A stretch of 64,000 nt of DNA from NCBI RefSeq assembly GCF_910589235.1, contig NC_060956.1, forward strand, positions 10,552,499-10,616,498. Reading direction: 5' to 3'. The stretch is from Vespa crabro. Its lineage: Eukaryota; Arthropoda; Insecta; Hymenoptera; Vespidae. Of this stretch, positions 48,330 through 60,400 are shown one piece after another (position 1 is the first letter of the stretch; each line of letters opens with the position of its first letter). The translations under genes were made by a program, and so were the position numbers. The notes under the pieces are model-generated. The model was not told the DNA's origin. It was given only the letters and a program-made list of their open reading frames with translations, and did not search any database.

Positions 48330-49085
48330 TCGATGATACAAGAATATAAGAAAAATATTGAATATGGATTCAAAACGCATTAGAATTTTCTAGAATGCAT
48401 AGAAACTTTCGATGGAAAATACATCGTCATAAAATCTCCTTTAAGTGGCTCAGGCTACTGCAATATTAAGAACAGTTACAATATCGTATTGCTTGCTTTG
48501 GTTGGTAGTAATTATTGCTTCCGATATACCGACGTTGGAGCTAAAAAAAGATCATATGAAGACATTTCAAAATAATTTATTTATATTAATACTGCTTTAG
48601 AAATTGATGCTCTTACCGAACGCCTAATTCGATCAGTATAAGAGATTATCCGTATCTGTCAAAAAAATATTTATAAAACCCTGTAGTCGACGTAATTTAT
48701 TAGGAAAAGAGAGGATTTATAGTTACAGACTTTTCAGAGCATGCAAAGTCGTGGAAAACACGTTTGAAATGCTTGTTAGTAAATTTATAATTTTTGAAAA
48801 GTCAATTATACTAAAACTAGAGACAATGTACAAAGTGGTTTTTGCATCCTGTACTTTGCACAACTTGTTTGAGAAAAATCAATCCATGCTATATACCTAG
48901 TGACCTAATTGAGTACGAAGAAGAGAACTATTATGTTTCTTTCAGTTCATAGAATCCATTTAGAAACAATGGTTTACAAAATTTGCTATCAGTGCATAAC
49001 AGACATGCAAACTTTGAAGCAGAAGGAATATGAGAAATGTTACTATTTCAATGGTAAAGGAGTATGGCAATATCAAATATTAATT
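48330..49085 (+). pseudogene. PIF/Harbinger (HARBI1-like) transposase relic
   Basis: Blocks of the DDE_4 catalytic domain follow in the right order with frameshifts and stops. NFLECIETFDGKYIVIKSP holds the first catalytic Asp, in the family's C-x-G-x-x-DGKH position (about 48385-48445). NSYNIVLLALVGSNYCFRYT and DVGAKKRSYED hold the second Asp. Then come NLLGKERIYSYRLFRACKVV and ENTFEMLVSKF (about 48700-48790), and ASCTLHNLFE (about 48845-48875). The C-terminal KCYYFNGKGVWQYQ corresponds to the Y(F)xxxGxVxWQ end (about 49035-49080). Known biology: Harbinger transposases need a second Myb/SANT-like protein and insert at TWA sites. No terminal repeats or second frame could be fixed. It is inactive. 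Confidence 0.85.
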
Positions 49086-49377
49086 AAATCAAATATTAAC
49101 TGAAAATATTACTTATTTTACCAAAGAAAGATATTATTTATATTAGTATATGCGTAGTTATTCTCTTTTAAATGTACTCACTAATATCAAATATTAAGGT
49201 GTAATAATAATAGTTTCTCTTCAAAGGATGAATAAAGGAATTCATCTTCGTAAACTACACTATTATTTGGTTTATGGGCATCATTTTTAGATTTTCCTGG
49301 CCTTTGACTACCCTTGATCTTCTTTAATTCTTGGCAATACGAACTTCTCAAGTTTACAAATTTTTAAATTACTTCTT

Positions 49378-49423
49378 TTGTACTTAAAGTCTCCGAAACC
49401 ATTTGTACTTAAAGTCTCCGAAA
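49378..49423. repeat. Short tandem duplication (25-bp period)
   Basis: TTGTACTTAAAGTCTCCGAA occurs at 49378 and again at 49403. Confidence 0.95.
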
Positions 49424-52400
49424 TTCGTTAAATTCTTGCTGATGCTCGTATATCACGATCCCTGTATTCATTAAATGTCGGATTATAAAATACTGATTCC
49501 ATCTGATCAAACCCGACAAAACCCGTCTGACAAAACCGAAAACGCTGCGTAGATATTTTGTTCCACGCGTGCTACTGCCACGATTGAAATTCAAACCGGT
49601 TTGATCCTCAGTCACAACTGAGTCGTGGAGGTATTAACGTCACAGGCAATCTTCACGATAGCATGCTCACACAAGTCGTAGTCCACAAAAATGTAATTCA
49701 CCTTCTTGGTTCACGCCCTCGTGGGAAAGCGGCATTACTTTGCATTGATTTAAACGGATTGTAACTCACTATGGCATAGATCGACACAAGAACTAAACGA
49801 CCAGAATGCTTTGTGTAACATTATTTCCGTTCGTTTCAAGCAACCAGTACGGCTTTGACCACGTACAACTGAACATCTTTTTCTCTAATGTTATATTTTA
49901 ATTTTATTACAATATACCAAAAGTGAAGTATTCATAGAATTAATGCGGGAGTATTCATTCCTGTACGATGTCTTCTCAGATCCTTCATATTATGATAGCA
50001 AGAAAGATGACAACACTTGGCAACAAAATTTTCAGAAAAATTCGATTCTTTGACAGGTAAATATATTACAGCGCAATTATACAATTATACTATAATATAT
50101 ATTTATCATATTTTAACTATATTAAGTACTGCTTTAAATATGCATAAATGCTCATAAATTACTTAAGAACGTATAATATATACTATTTTGAAAGTTTAAT
50201 ATGTAAAGTCGTAAAAAATTAGTTCGAAATGTACTTTGGATCTGTAAAATATACACGTTCACACACACATGTTATTTCTATATTTTGGTATGTTACTATT
50301 TTGACTTTTTTGTTTCAGCTATAATGTGCAAAAAAAATGGATTGTTTTTCGAGACCGTTTTCGAAAAGAATACAAAAAGAGGAAGACTACGTTTGGACAG
50401 GCAGCTGAACAAAAACTGTTTTAAAATATAACGTTTAAAATATAACATGTTTAACAATCCCAATAAATGACCTCTAACAAACAAAAACCTTTATCTAAAA
50501 TAATAGATCGTAGTCTGACGAGGAAGAGTAAAGGCAAAGATGTCATTCATCCTTCGTAACGCAAGTGTTACAAGATTACTTCCAGAGTAAAAAGAACATC
50601 TAGAAAGATCTATCTAGGCGGTATACAAACTAATGTTTCTAATAACGCTAATAGCGTTATTAGTTAATAGTTAAATCTGTCAATAATCTATCGATAATCT
50701 TTACATATAAAAATGATTCATATATAAAATACGATGAAATCTGAAAAATGAAATATTATTATTATTATGGAATAAAATCAATTTTTGTATATATATTGTC
50801 ATCATCGTGTTTATATATACAATGCATATAAAAAAATATTAAGTGAAATTTAAATGAAATTAAGTGAATTTCGAGATTAATTAAATAATAAACAACATTA
50901 AAATACAAGCAGAATATCGCAAAGAAAAAACTTGAAAATTTAAGAAAAAATATTAACAAATACCTATATTAATGTCAAGTAATTAAAATATATATTAAGA
51001 TATTAATTATACTAACATTTCTTAAATACGACTTCGGCATTTAGCAGTCAATTAATACATTAAGAAAAGGTGTACATTGGAAAGAAATATACTAATTAGT
51101 TGTAATTAGGACGATAAGATAATTTCCCGTGCAACTCTTTAACGCCGACGGAAATAAAAATGGCGTCGAAGCAAGCAGCCAACCAATAAAGTAATCGACG
51201 GTCCCCCCGCCACTTGTAAATAATAGCGTCACTATGCATATGTCCGCTGCTAAAATTTGTAATATTTTGACTTACAAATCGAAAAATACAACAATTTATA
51301 TATGATATACAAGCACTTAAACTGTAAAATAGAATAATCTATCGGTTCAAACTATCAGAATAAATAACTAAGAAGTCCGATAAGACATGCAAATAAAACG
51401 AATGTAAATTTAAATTTCGCGAATAATTTTTGCGATATAACCACGATTTACTAGCAATATACCGTCAAAATCATGTTTTCAAGAATCGATCGATATATTA
51501 AAAGAAAGTATATGCTATCAAAAAAATATATTGATTACCTGTAATTACAAAAACAATATAGCTTCCGTACAAACTTAGTAAAGTTCAATCGAACGTTTAT
51601 TACGCTAATTCAAATCATTGAAACAATCAACGATTTCCATCGCACATGTTCAATCGATTTACTTTCTATGCCGAGATTAACTTCACATATAAAAATTATT
51701 TATTTCGATTTATTTATTGTTTCTAAAATTGTTTTTTGATCAATTTTCTTACGTATAAAGTAATAGTAAAGAAACATTTCAATAACATACGAATTAAGTA
51801 AGTTATTAAAATTTGATAGTTTTGGAAATCTTCAGAGATAGTCATAAAATCTAGCATAATAATAGAATATCTATGAAAACGTGAAAAATCGCGTGTTTAC
51901 GATCATATTCAAATCCATTAATACAATATATCTTTAAGGAATCGTAGCATATTCGATTTGAAAAAAAAAGAGAAAAACTTAAATATTATTATTATTTTAT
52001 ATTATTTTTTTATTTTATTTTGATATAAAAGAAATAAAATGATCAATAATATAATGATCAATAATATATAATCAGTGTTGGTAATAAAAAAAAATACAGT
52101 AGAACCAACAAGGAAATCCATTTCATATTCTTTTCCGTTTGGCGAATCATAAAATCCTGATCGTTTACTATGTGGAAATTTCTTACTCGCAAGAGTAGGT
52201 TCTTCTAGAAAGAAATTCTAGAACTATTTAGAAGCTTCCTACTTACGACTATCGTAAGTACTTAGATATGACCATCTACGAATCTATAATTTATCTAACC
52301 ACTCAAGTATGACGATGTCGCTAGCTCATTTATTGTGCATCGTGAAACGTAATCGATTACAGTTTTTCGCTATATACACTCGATGTGATTACATATGCCG

Positions 52401-52920
52401 TCTACAATACATAAAAACGCCTGTACACGGATATATTCGTTAGCAAACTCGTTATGAATCAAACGATATGTAGAGCGTATCTGATTCAATTCCATCTCCT
52501 GAATATTACGATATGAAAATCTAAACATATTGTTTATACATACATATGTACGTATGTATATTAAATATCTTCATATATTTGTATAAGTACAAATAAGAAA
52601 TTATAACTATTTTGTTACGCTTCATGAAGATTTTAATAACTGGAGACATGTCAATATTAAAAATATTAATATATTAAATATAATGAATGTTGTAGTAATT
52701 ATGTCAATGCTTTTAGAAAAATAATATTTTAAATATTGTTACTTTAAATTCAAAATTATATTGTAAATTAAATTCTGTACATTAATGCTACATACTGTAA
52801 AACTCCATTATAATTATTGCAATAATAATATACAGAGAGTGTTGTATTTACAATTGCAATAATAAAATTAATAATTTCAGGTTCGCTAATTATTATTATA
52901 ATGTTGAATAAAATATCTAT

Positions 52921-53220
52921 AATTCAATACAATATTAAGAACAATAATTATTTACTATTAATTATAAATCTATATTTTCTCACTCTTATTCGTATTATCT
53001 CGATTATTTTCGATTTACCGAAGATGAAACTAGATATTAAAGATTTATAACGCTTCGGACAGTAATTTTGCTTTCTTTTTAAACGCGACAAAATGTGAAC
53101 TATATATTTCCGGTATAGATTTCTGATCGTAGCTATCGCGTTTCAATTACTGTCGTTATATCGAACCGATATATTAGTAAATCCTTTAGTAAAAGATCTA
53201 TAGTGTAAGATCATTTATAA
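52921..53220. repeat. Direct repeat copy 1
   Basis: About 300 bp matched with frequent substitutions by 53958-54252. Shared phrases include ATGAAACTAGATATTAAA, TATAACGCTTCGGACA, ATTTCTGATCGTAGCT and CCGATATATTAGTAAAT. Confidence 0.9.
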
Positions 53221-53382
53221 CACATGCGGGCTTATTGTGTATCACCAAGAGAGAATTCACCCTTATCGATTTCATTTTTCAAAGGATGATACATTCAGGC
53301 GGAAAAGATATCCATTGAAACCATCAGCTTACTTTGATACGAAGTTAGTTACATTTTAAAAATAACAACCGGAAAGGAATGA

Positions 53383-53388
53383 GAGAGA

Positions 53389-53429
<41 letters not shown>
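53383..53429. repeat. GA microsatellite
   Basis: About 20 GA dinucleotides. Confidence 0.95.
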
Positions 53430-53432
<3 letters not shown>

Positions 53433-53957
53433 TACACATTCGATTTTCTAAAATATCTATAATTTGTTTTTTTTTTCTTTTTATTAAAAAATTATTTTTT
53501 AAATCAACTTAAAAGCCCATCCAAAATTTGTATTTTCTTTTTATAGAACATATCATTATAATGATCTCATTAAAGTAATTTCCTGGAAAAATCATCGGAT
53601 AAAAGTGAAATCAGCATATCACAGATGACGCATGCTCGTGAATGCAAAAAGGAAAGTTCAATCGCCGAAGAGATTTATGCATTAACTATCATATCGATTA
53701 GGAGATCGCGATAAGCAAATAATCGTTATTTCTATTAATATTTAAGTGAATTCAATATTTATGATTATTTACAAAATACGATCTATTTATCGAAAAGAAA
53801 AGGAATTAAAGCCATATTCGAAGGGTACAATGATGACGTTTACAGATTTTGGTGGTTTCTATTGAAACTCTGATTCATCCTCCATTTATTTAAATAAAAT
53901 GGTATTCGTTTATAAGTGAACATCTATTAATTTATCATGTAATGTAATGTAATTTAA

Positions 53958-54252
53958 AATTCAATACAATACTAAGAACAATAATTATCTACTATTAATT
54001 ATAAATCCATATTTTCTCACTTTTACTCATATTACCTTGATTATCTATGATTTATCAGAGATGAAACTAGATATTAAATATTTATAACGCTTCGGACAAT
54101 AATTTCGCATTTTTCTTAAACGCGATAAAATGTGAACTAAATTTTCCGATATAGATTTCTGATCGTAGCTTCGTTTCTATTACTATCGTTATATCAAACC
54201 GATATATTAGTAAATGCTTTGGTAGAAGATCTATAGCGTAAGGTGATTATAA
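53958..54252. repeat. Direct repeat copy 2
   Basis: Same orientation as 52921-53220, offset by about 1.04 kb, with substitutions and small deletions. It carries no protein-coding signal. It is probably an old segmental duplication or an uncharacterised interspersed repeat. Confidence 0.9.
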
Positions 54253-55594
54253 GCAGTGAGATCAAATTAAGGCCATCAGAAGATGGGCTTTTCTCGTTCA
54301 GGTTAAGTGGGTCGTTGTCGGTACGCCATTGACTGATTAGCTCTTGTACGAAGTTGCTAGTATCTCTTGCGTCACAGCATCGAAGTCGACGACCCAATTT
54401 CTTGCACAACCGAGGTCAATTAAAAAAAAGAGAAAGAAAAACGAAGAGAAGATTAAAAAAATCGATCGAATTGAAACAGTTTCTCTTTCTATCTTTCTAT
54501 TTTTATATCTCTATGCTTTTTAAATTTCTTCTATTCTATACATAATTATTGTCTTTCTCATTTAAGAAAGACTTTCATTATAATCAATGATACGTTTGTT
54601 TACAAAATCATTGTTATGGCTCCCCAGCAATCTTTATTCTAATGAGATGTAATCTCTATTAAATATTTTTTTATTTATTATTTGTTATATAGTGTATGTA
54701 CTCATGTATGTATGTATACATATAAACATATGCATACATATATCATATATATATACATATTATATATATACTCTATCATACTTATAGGTATCTATTATTT
54801 TGTTTAATAGACTCTTCTCTTTAATCGTAAAGTTCAACTTGTATAACATTCGAGGATAAAATAGAAAGGAAATGACTCGATATACAAAGACTGTTGAGCT
54901 ATTTATAGAAGAATCTAAAATTCAAACCAGGGCTTTCATAAAATTGATGAGCTTTCATGTACATGAACATAAAAATACACATGAAAAAGGAGCGACTATT
55001 ACTCGATCATACAAAAGTTTCCTCGCTTTTAGATTAAATGGAGCGTAATATTTTGCTATGGCTTACTTATCGATTTGATTTCGATATCATACTGATGGAT
55101 AAAAAAGGAAGAGAGGATATAAAAGCATGATAAATGGAGTAGAGTCGGTGCGACTATTAAAACGCATTTGAATCCAAACAAAAGCCGACTCGCTCATTTA
55201 TCCGCTCGAAACTCTAACCATTTGATTCTATTCAAATAAGGTTTAATATTCGGCCGAATAACGTATGTTTGAGGTCTATTTACTGTTTGATTTTTTATAT
55301 TTAGCTGAATGTAATTCATCGGACATATTCGATTAAACGGGCATAGACACTAAATAAGTAGAAAATTGTCGAAATTTTAAACTCCTGAGAGATATTAATT
55401 CTATATAAAATATAATAAATACATTCATAAAATATAAGAAGTATTGTAAGAACATTATAAAATAATATTTCTTCTTCGAAACTACTTTGAGAAATCTATA
55501 TTAAAACGTAAACAATTTAATAAATAATCTAAACGATGTTTACAAGAAAAACTATAATATATAATATTGTTTTATTTCTTTTTTTCTTTTTTAG

Positions 55595-56403
55595 GGAAAA
55601 ATGAACGGACCGGTTTATGCGTCCTCCTGTCCTACACTACAATCGAATCTCTCTTTACATAGTTCATCATATTATAGCGAATACAGTGGCACAACTAGAA
55701 GACGATTGTCATCGACCGGTGAGGCTGATACTTCCGCTACTTCGAGCTACGAAGGAAGCGACAGCTCCGAAAACAGCGACGAATCACGATTGGATCCGGT
55801 TAGCCAAATGGAACGCGAACAATTGGAGACGTTCTTTCGTGGACTGAAATCACAGGTAATATTCGAAATACAATATACATTCGAAATACGATATACAGTA
55901 TATCTATCTATATGTATATACACACTACATAAACATATACTACATAAACTCACTCACACATAAATATTATAAATTGTATAATTTTTATTGTATAATGATT
56001 ATATTATATTATACATATATACATATATTATTATATAGTACCTATATACGAAAATTTATATAATGCATAGATTCATGTGCATGTTTAAATATTTATATAC
56101 ATTTCAATATATATATAAACACACATACACATACAAAGATAAATAAATAATTATTATATTATATTATACATATATATACACATATATACATATTATTATA
56201 TAGTACTTATATGCAAAGGAATATAGAATGAACGAGTTCATATACATGTTTGAATATTTATATATATATTTCAATATATGTAAATATATTGTAATATCAA
56301 ATATGGTGTCCTATCAAATATGGAAAATCAAAAGCAGCATTTTGTTGTTTAAGCAAGGAAATAGTTATGTAACGTGTATGGAAAAGATGTCTTAACAGAA
56401 AAA

Positions 56404-56443
<40 letters not shown>

Positions 56444-57485
56444 TTTCAATATATTTTAACTTCGTTATCTTTGCCTTTGAATTTACAGGTATTCGTATGC
56501 GAATCACTGGCAAACTTGTATCTTGGTAGCGCCTCGCAAACAGAAAGGTGGGAACTTCGATTCACCGGAATACCGGTTGTCGTCCTCGATCTTGGAGAAA
56601 CACGATCAAGATCTAAAAGACGTATTCAGATTTTATTAGCTGAGCGAGGCACTTGCTTCACATTGTGGCGAGAAACTATTGATAATCTTTCATCCTATAA
56701 GGTATGTTTGTTTCTTTTACATTTTTAATTCTCTATAATTTAAAACTTCATAATCGATACATTTGAAAAGAGACAAGAAACAAGACATTAAATAGATGTA
56801 ACGTGTCTAAAATCATATTGCATTTATATCATTTTCAAATCGAATAGAACGAACATTTGTTGTAACCCGTTAACTAAGAAAATTCTTAATCGACGAACGT
56901 AAATGTATGAAATTTATTTTTATTCAAAATAAAAATAAAAAAATAAACAAAAATAAATCTAAAGATCTAACTTTTTTTTAATAAAAATCAGAAATAAATT
57001 GATTTATTTATTCTTTAATAATTAAAAAAATTAAATTAAATCTTCGTGACGATTTAACCTATCTTCTCTTAGATAACAGATTAAACTGTAGGGTGAAAAA
57101 AGAAAAAAAGAAGAAAAAAAAATACCCACACTAGAATTTAATACAGGTATCGGGACCAGCATTTCACACAATGTGTCTCTCGTCGGACCACACACGTTTG
57201 GCTGGATTGAGCTTCGACAATCCGAAAGCAGCGAACGATTTGTGGCAGCACATAGAACGACTAGTGTCGTGTCCAGAGAACATAAGTCTCTCGGTGCCAG
57301 GTAAAAAGAAAAAGAAGGTGCCGCAGAAGAAGGTCGTCCTACCAGCGAAGAGCAACATAAGCCAGCCATGCCAATTCCAGCACGTGACGAGCGTCGATGC
57401 TGCTGATCGATCGCGATATTTCTCCCTTCAAACGTTGGTGCCAGCCTTGAGCGAGCTAGAGAACTCCCTCGAGGCAAGTTTCTGA
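55595..57485 (+). CDS. WH1/EVH1 domain protein with CRIB-like motif (3 coding exons)
   Basis: The coding exons are 55601-55855, 56489-56701 and 57147-57485 (stop TGA), all phase 0 with GT-AG introns, giving 268 aa. The first exon begins at an acceptor (AG 55593-55594), so 5' exons lie upstream. Residues 1-85 are Ser-rich and probably disordered. Residues about 86-195 form a WH1 domain: VFVCESLANLYLG, RWELRFTGIPVVVLDL, CFTLWRETI, and AFHTMCLSSDHTRLAGLSF before an amphipathic end helix (ANDLWQHIERL). A basic run (GKKKKKVPQKK) follows. Then comes ISQPCQFQHVTSVD, which fits the CRIB core I-S-x-P-x2-F-x-H-x2-x-V, with the second His and the Gly replaced. Known biology: WH1-basic-CRIB is the N-terminal order of WASP/N-WASP, which binds WIP and GTP-Cdc42/Rac. 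Here the proline-rich and VCA parts are absent, so it should not activate Arp2/3 itself. A regulator of the Cdc42/WASP pathway is inferred. I do not name it. Confidence 0.92.
56398..56444. repeat. Poly-A and TA microsatellite in WH1 intron 1
   Basis: About 21 A residues pass into about 12 TA units, 45 bp upstream of the exon 2 acceptor. Confidence 0.95.
57474..57479 (+). promoter_or_regulatory. Possible GC-AG splice donor overlapping the WH1 gene stop
   Basis: CTCGAG|GCAAGT, inside the last exon, is a full match to the GC-AG donor consensus AG|GCAAGT. It lies four codons before the stop. If used, the protein would continue into a further exon instead of ending in Ala-Ser-Phe. No downstream exon could be identified. 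Confidence 0.3.
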
Positions 57486-57489
57486 GTCA

Positions 57490-60400
57490 CGGACAACCTC
57501 ATGAAATCCTCGTAGTTTCACTTCACCTCTTCACCTTATATCGAATCGAATCTTCTTTCTTTTTTTTACAATGAGAGTATCATCGTATGTGGAGTTAACA
57601 AGAGTTCCGTTTTTTCTGTTTTTATTTTTTTATTTTTTTATTTTTTTTAAGCAAAAATATATCCCATTTTCCGATTAAAAAGAAATAATTTGCAAAGGAA
57701 AATTGACGATGATAGGAATCGATACATTTCCATCGAGTTCAGATTAAATTCACTTATCCGGTAATTTTATTTGAACTTCTTGATATTTCATCGATTTCAT
57801 CGTCATAGATTTTATCATACCGTTTCCGAATATTGAATAAATGGAAGACTGAAATTCATCTAAGTTTTCGAGGAATCATTTATTTTCGTTACAGAATATC
57901 GTTATATACCTAGATGGGATATTGGATTATTTCGGAACTCTTTACGTCGCCTTTCATAAATCTGCATAATAAAGATAAAAGGCTGACTGTTTTTACAAGA
58001 ATCATATTGTTTCGTTCCGAATCGATACTCGTAAAATACGAGGAATTACGATGAAATTGCTAGGAACTTGAAAGAAATACTCGAAATTTACATTCAATTA
58101 TTTTACAGTGAATAACGAAGAACGAGTATTTCAATGAGAAATACATGAAGCGTGACACGAAATTATAGAACATAATGAGCGAAAAAAATTACAAAAAAAA
58201 AAAGAACGTTAAAAACTTGTCTCGTTTCTGTATATTCATTATTATTCACTTTTGTATATTCTGTCATAGGCATACACCGTGGTCATGAATGTTAATTTCA
58301 CAAAAATAGATTATTCTTTAAAAACAGAAATTAGTTTCGTAAAAGTTTCGATTTTTCTTTTCTTACCTATAATTTTAAGAAAAACGCTCGAGGTTGTTAT
58401 CCGACGATACAATCACTATATAAACGTGATCGTTGAAGTTTCTAATCTTAGATACGTCTATAGAAATAAATCCTGAATCTATAAGACGATCTATAATAAG
58501 AATCGTTTAATCATAAATCATCAATACAATGCTATTATATTATATGCAATATATGTATGCGTAAGTTAAAAAATCCATGTAATGTGTATGTAGATATAAA
58601 TCTTGTAACTTTCCCTTCCAAGGCGTTATGTTGTTTGTAGAAATTTTAAAATTACTCTCTGAATTTGTTAACGCGATCTATGTTTACAATTTTAGCCAAT
58701 CATAAAAGAAAGATTTCCTAGTAAAAATATTTTCCACGATATGAACTTACCTTCTTTGGAACAGTCGGTAAAGTCGATCGCTACATTTCCTTACTATAAA
58801 GCTTTGTCTATTGTTAATATGTAAAACTTATTAATTATTAAGAATTTGGAAAAGATAAAATCGTAAAATCAAAGTCACAATAAAAATTTAAAAATTATAT
58901 CGTCACCCTTTCAAATATATATCTTTGCTCTACGATGTAGAAAGGTTTTAATAAAATGATATAGTTTCCGATATTACCGATTCATGCTACAAATAACAAT
59001 CTGTACTATCCGATGCAATGTGCTTTTTTTCTATCTTGATGTAAAATTCTATTGTATTGCAAAAATTTTAAATGAATATTCATTAAGAAATATTATCGAT
59101 ATCTATTATCCATATGTCTTATCAATAATAGAAAATCAAGGCTAACATTACAGAGTATGTCATGTCCAAATTGTTAATTAATAGCGATCGCAATAAGACT
59201 GGTCTTACCATCCACATTAACATCTTTTACAATTAGTAAACGTAGATCAAAGAACTCATCTACATGTCAAACTATTATTATAGATAATAGAATTATTTTT
59301 ATTCTATTTTCACTTTATTTTTTTTTAAATCTTTACGTTAAAAGCAAACCTTTTTGTATTAAGAATATATAAGTATCAATTTACTGGTTATCTCGCCAAT
59401 CAAATTTATCATACTTAAGCTTAATTAGATTTTACGATGATTATAATCTCGATGGAATTTACTTAGCAATTCATCATCGGTTTTTTGTATAAACATAATT
59501 TCAATTAAACGATTAACGAATTTATAAATTTTGTGAATTCCAAACAGATTTAAACGCTGTTATGTAAGCTATATCTTTCAGATATCAATTAGTATTAATT
59601 TCTTTATCTACGACTGTGATATAAATATATTTGTATCGTTATGTTTCATAATATGTATCATCATTAATCATTGCGAATGATCATAAATATCTTTATCTAT
59701 GTAACAATTGTGGTAATAAATAGTATCTTAAATCTTAAATGAATTTCATTGATTAATCATACTATAGATTAATAAAAAGATTGCTCGATTCTAAAATTTT
59801 CTTTTTTGCTTTTCTAACATGTTCTATGTTATTGTCTAACTCCCCATGTGTGTCAACAGATGATGTTCTATTCAGTTCTTTTAACAAAACAATTTTTAAT
59901 TAAATAAACAAACAAGAATACAATTTTTAATTTTCTCATACTAATTGAAAGTTAATTAAGTTTTCAAATTATATATGATAAGTTATAAATATTGGTTTTT
60001 TTCTTTTTTTCTTTTTTAAATTATTATCTATTTTTTATGGATCTATAAAAGAGATTAAACTAATGTATTGTATTTTAATACAATAATCTTTAGTTTATAA
60101 TTAAAATTAATACTATTTTATAACTTCGAACAACGAAGAAGAAAATTATAATAATTATGAATTATCGTCTCGATGTCTAGTTTTTATCTTATATAAACGT
60201 GTTCAAAATGATTATATTATCATTATCGTTACCATTGTATGATTAATAGGTATCCATAAATTTATAAATTGACAGTCTCATTAGTTCGGACTTTGATAAA
60301 ACTTTGTTACTTTCTAATTACATCGAATATATCTGCGGCATTTTATCAGCATGAGAATATTCCATTGACGGATCCATTCAATTCAAATCATTTCCAAGTG

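Larger units (their letters stand above)
49090..55590. other. Spacer with direct repeats and one GC-richer block
   Basis: No coding exon is supported. A GC-richer block at about 49250-49880 carries an unassigned 68-codon minus-strand frame and might be more of the Harbinger element. A GC-richer patch at 51120-51260 contains CCAAT and ATGGCG. A diverged 0.3-kb direct repeat occurs at 52.9 and 54.0 kb, and a GC-richer unassigned segment at 54250-54420 follows the second copy. The rest is AT-rich. Confidence 0.4.

Noticed and set aside
57031..57477. 148-codon minus-strand frame
   Set aside because: It is the shadow of WH1 gene exon 3, whose + strand reading has splice sites in phase with two other exons and recognisable domains.
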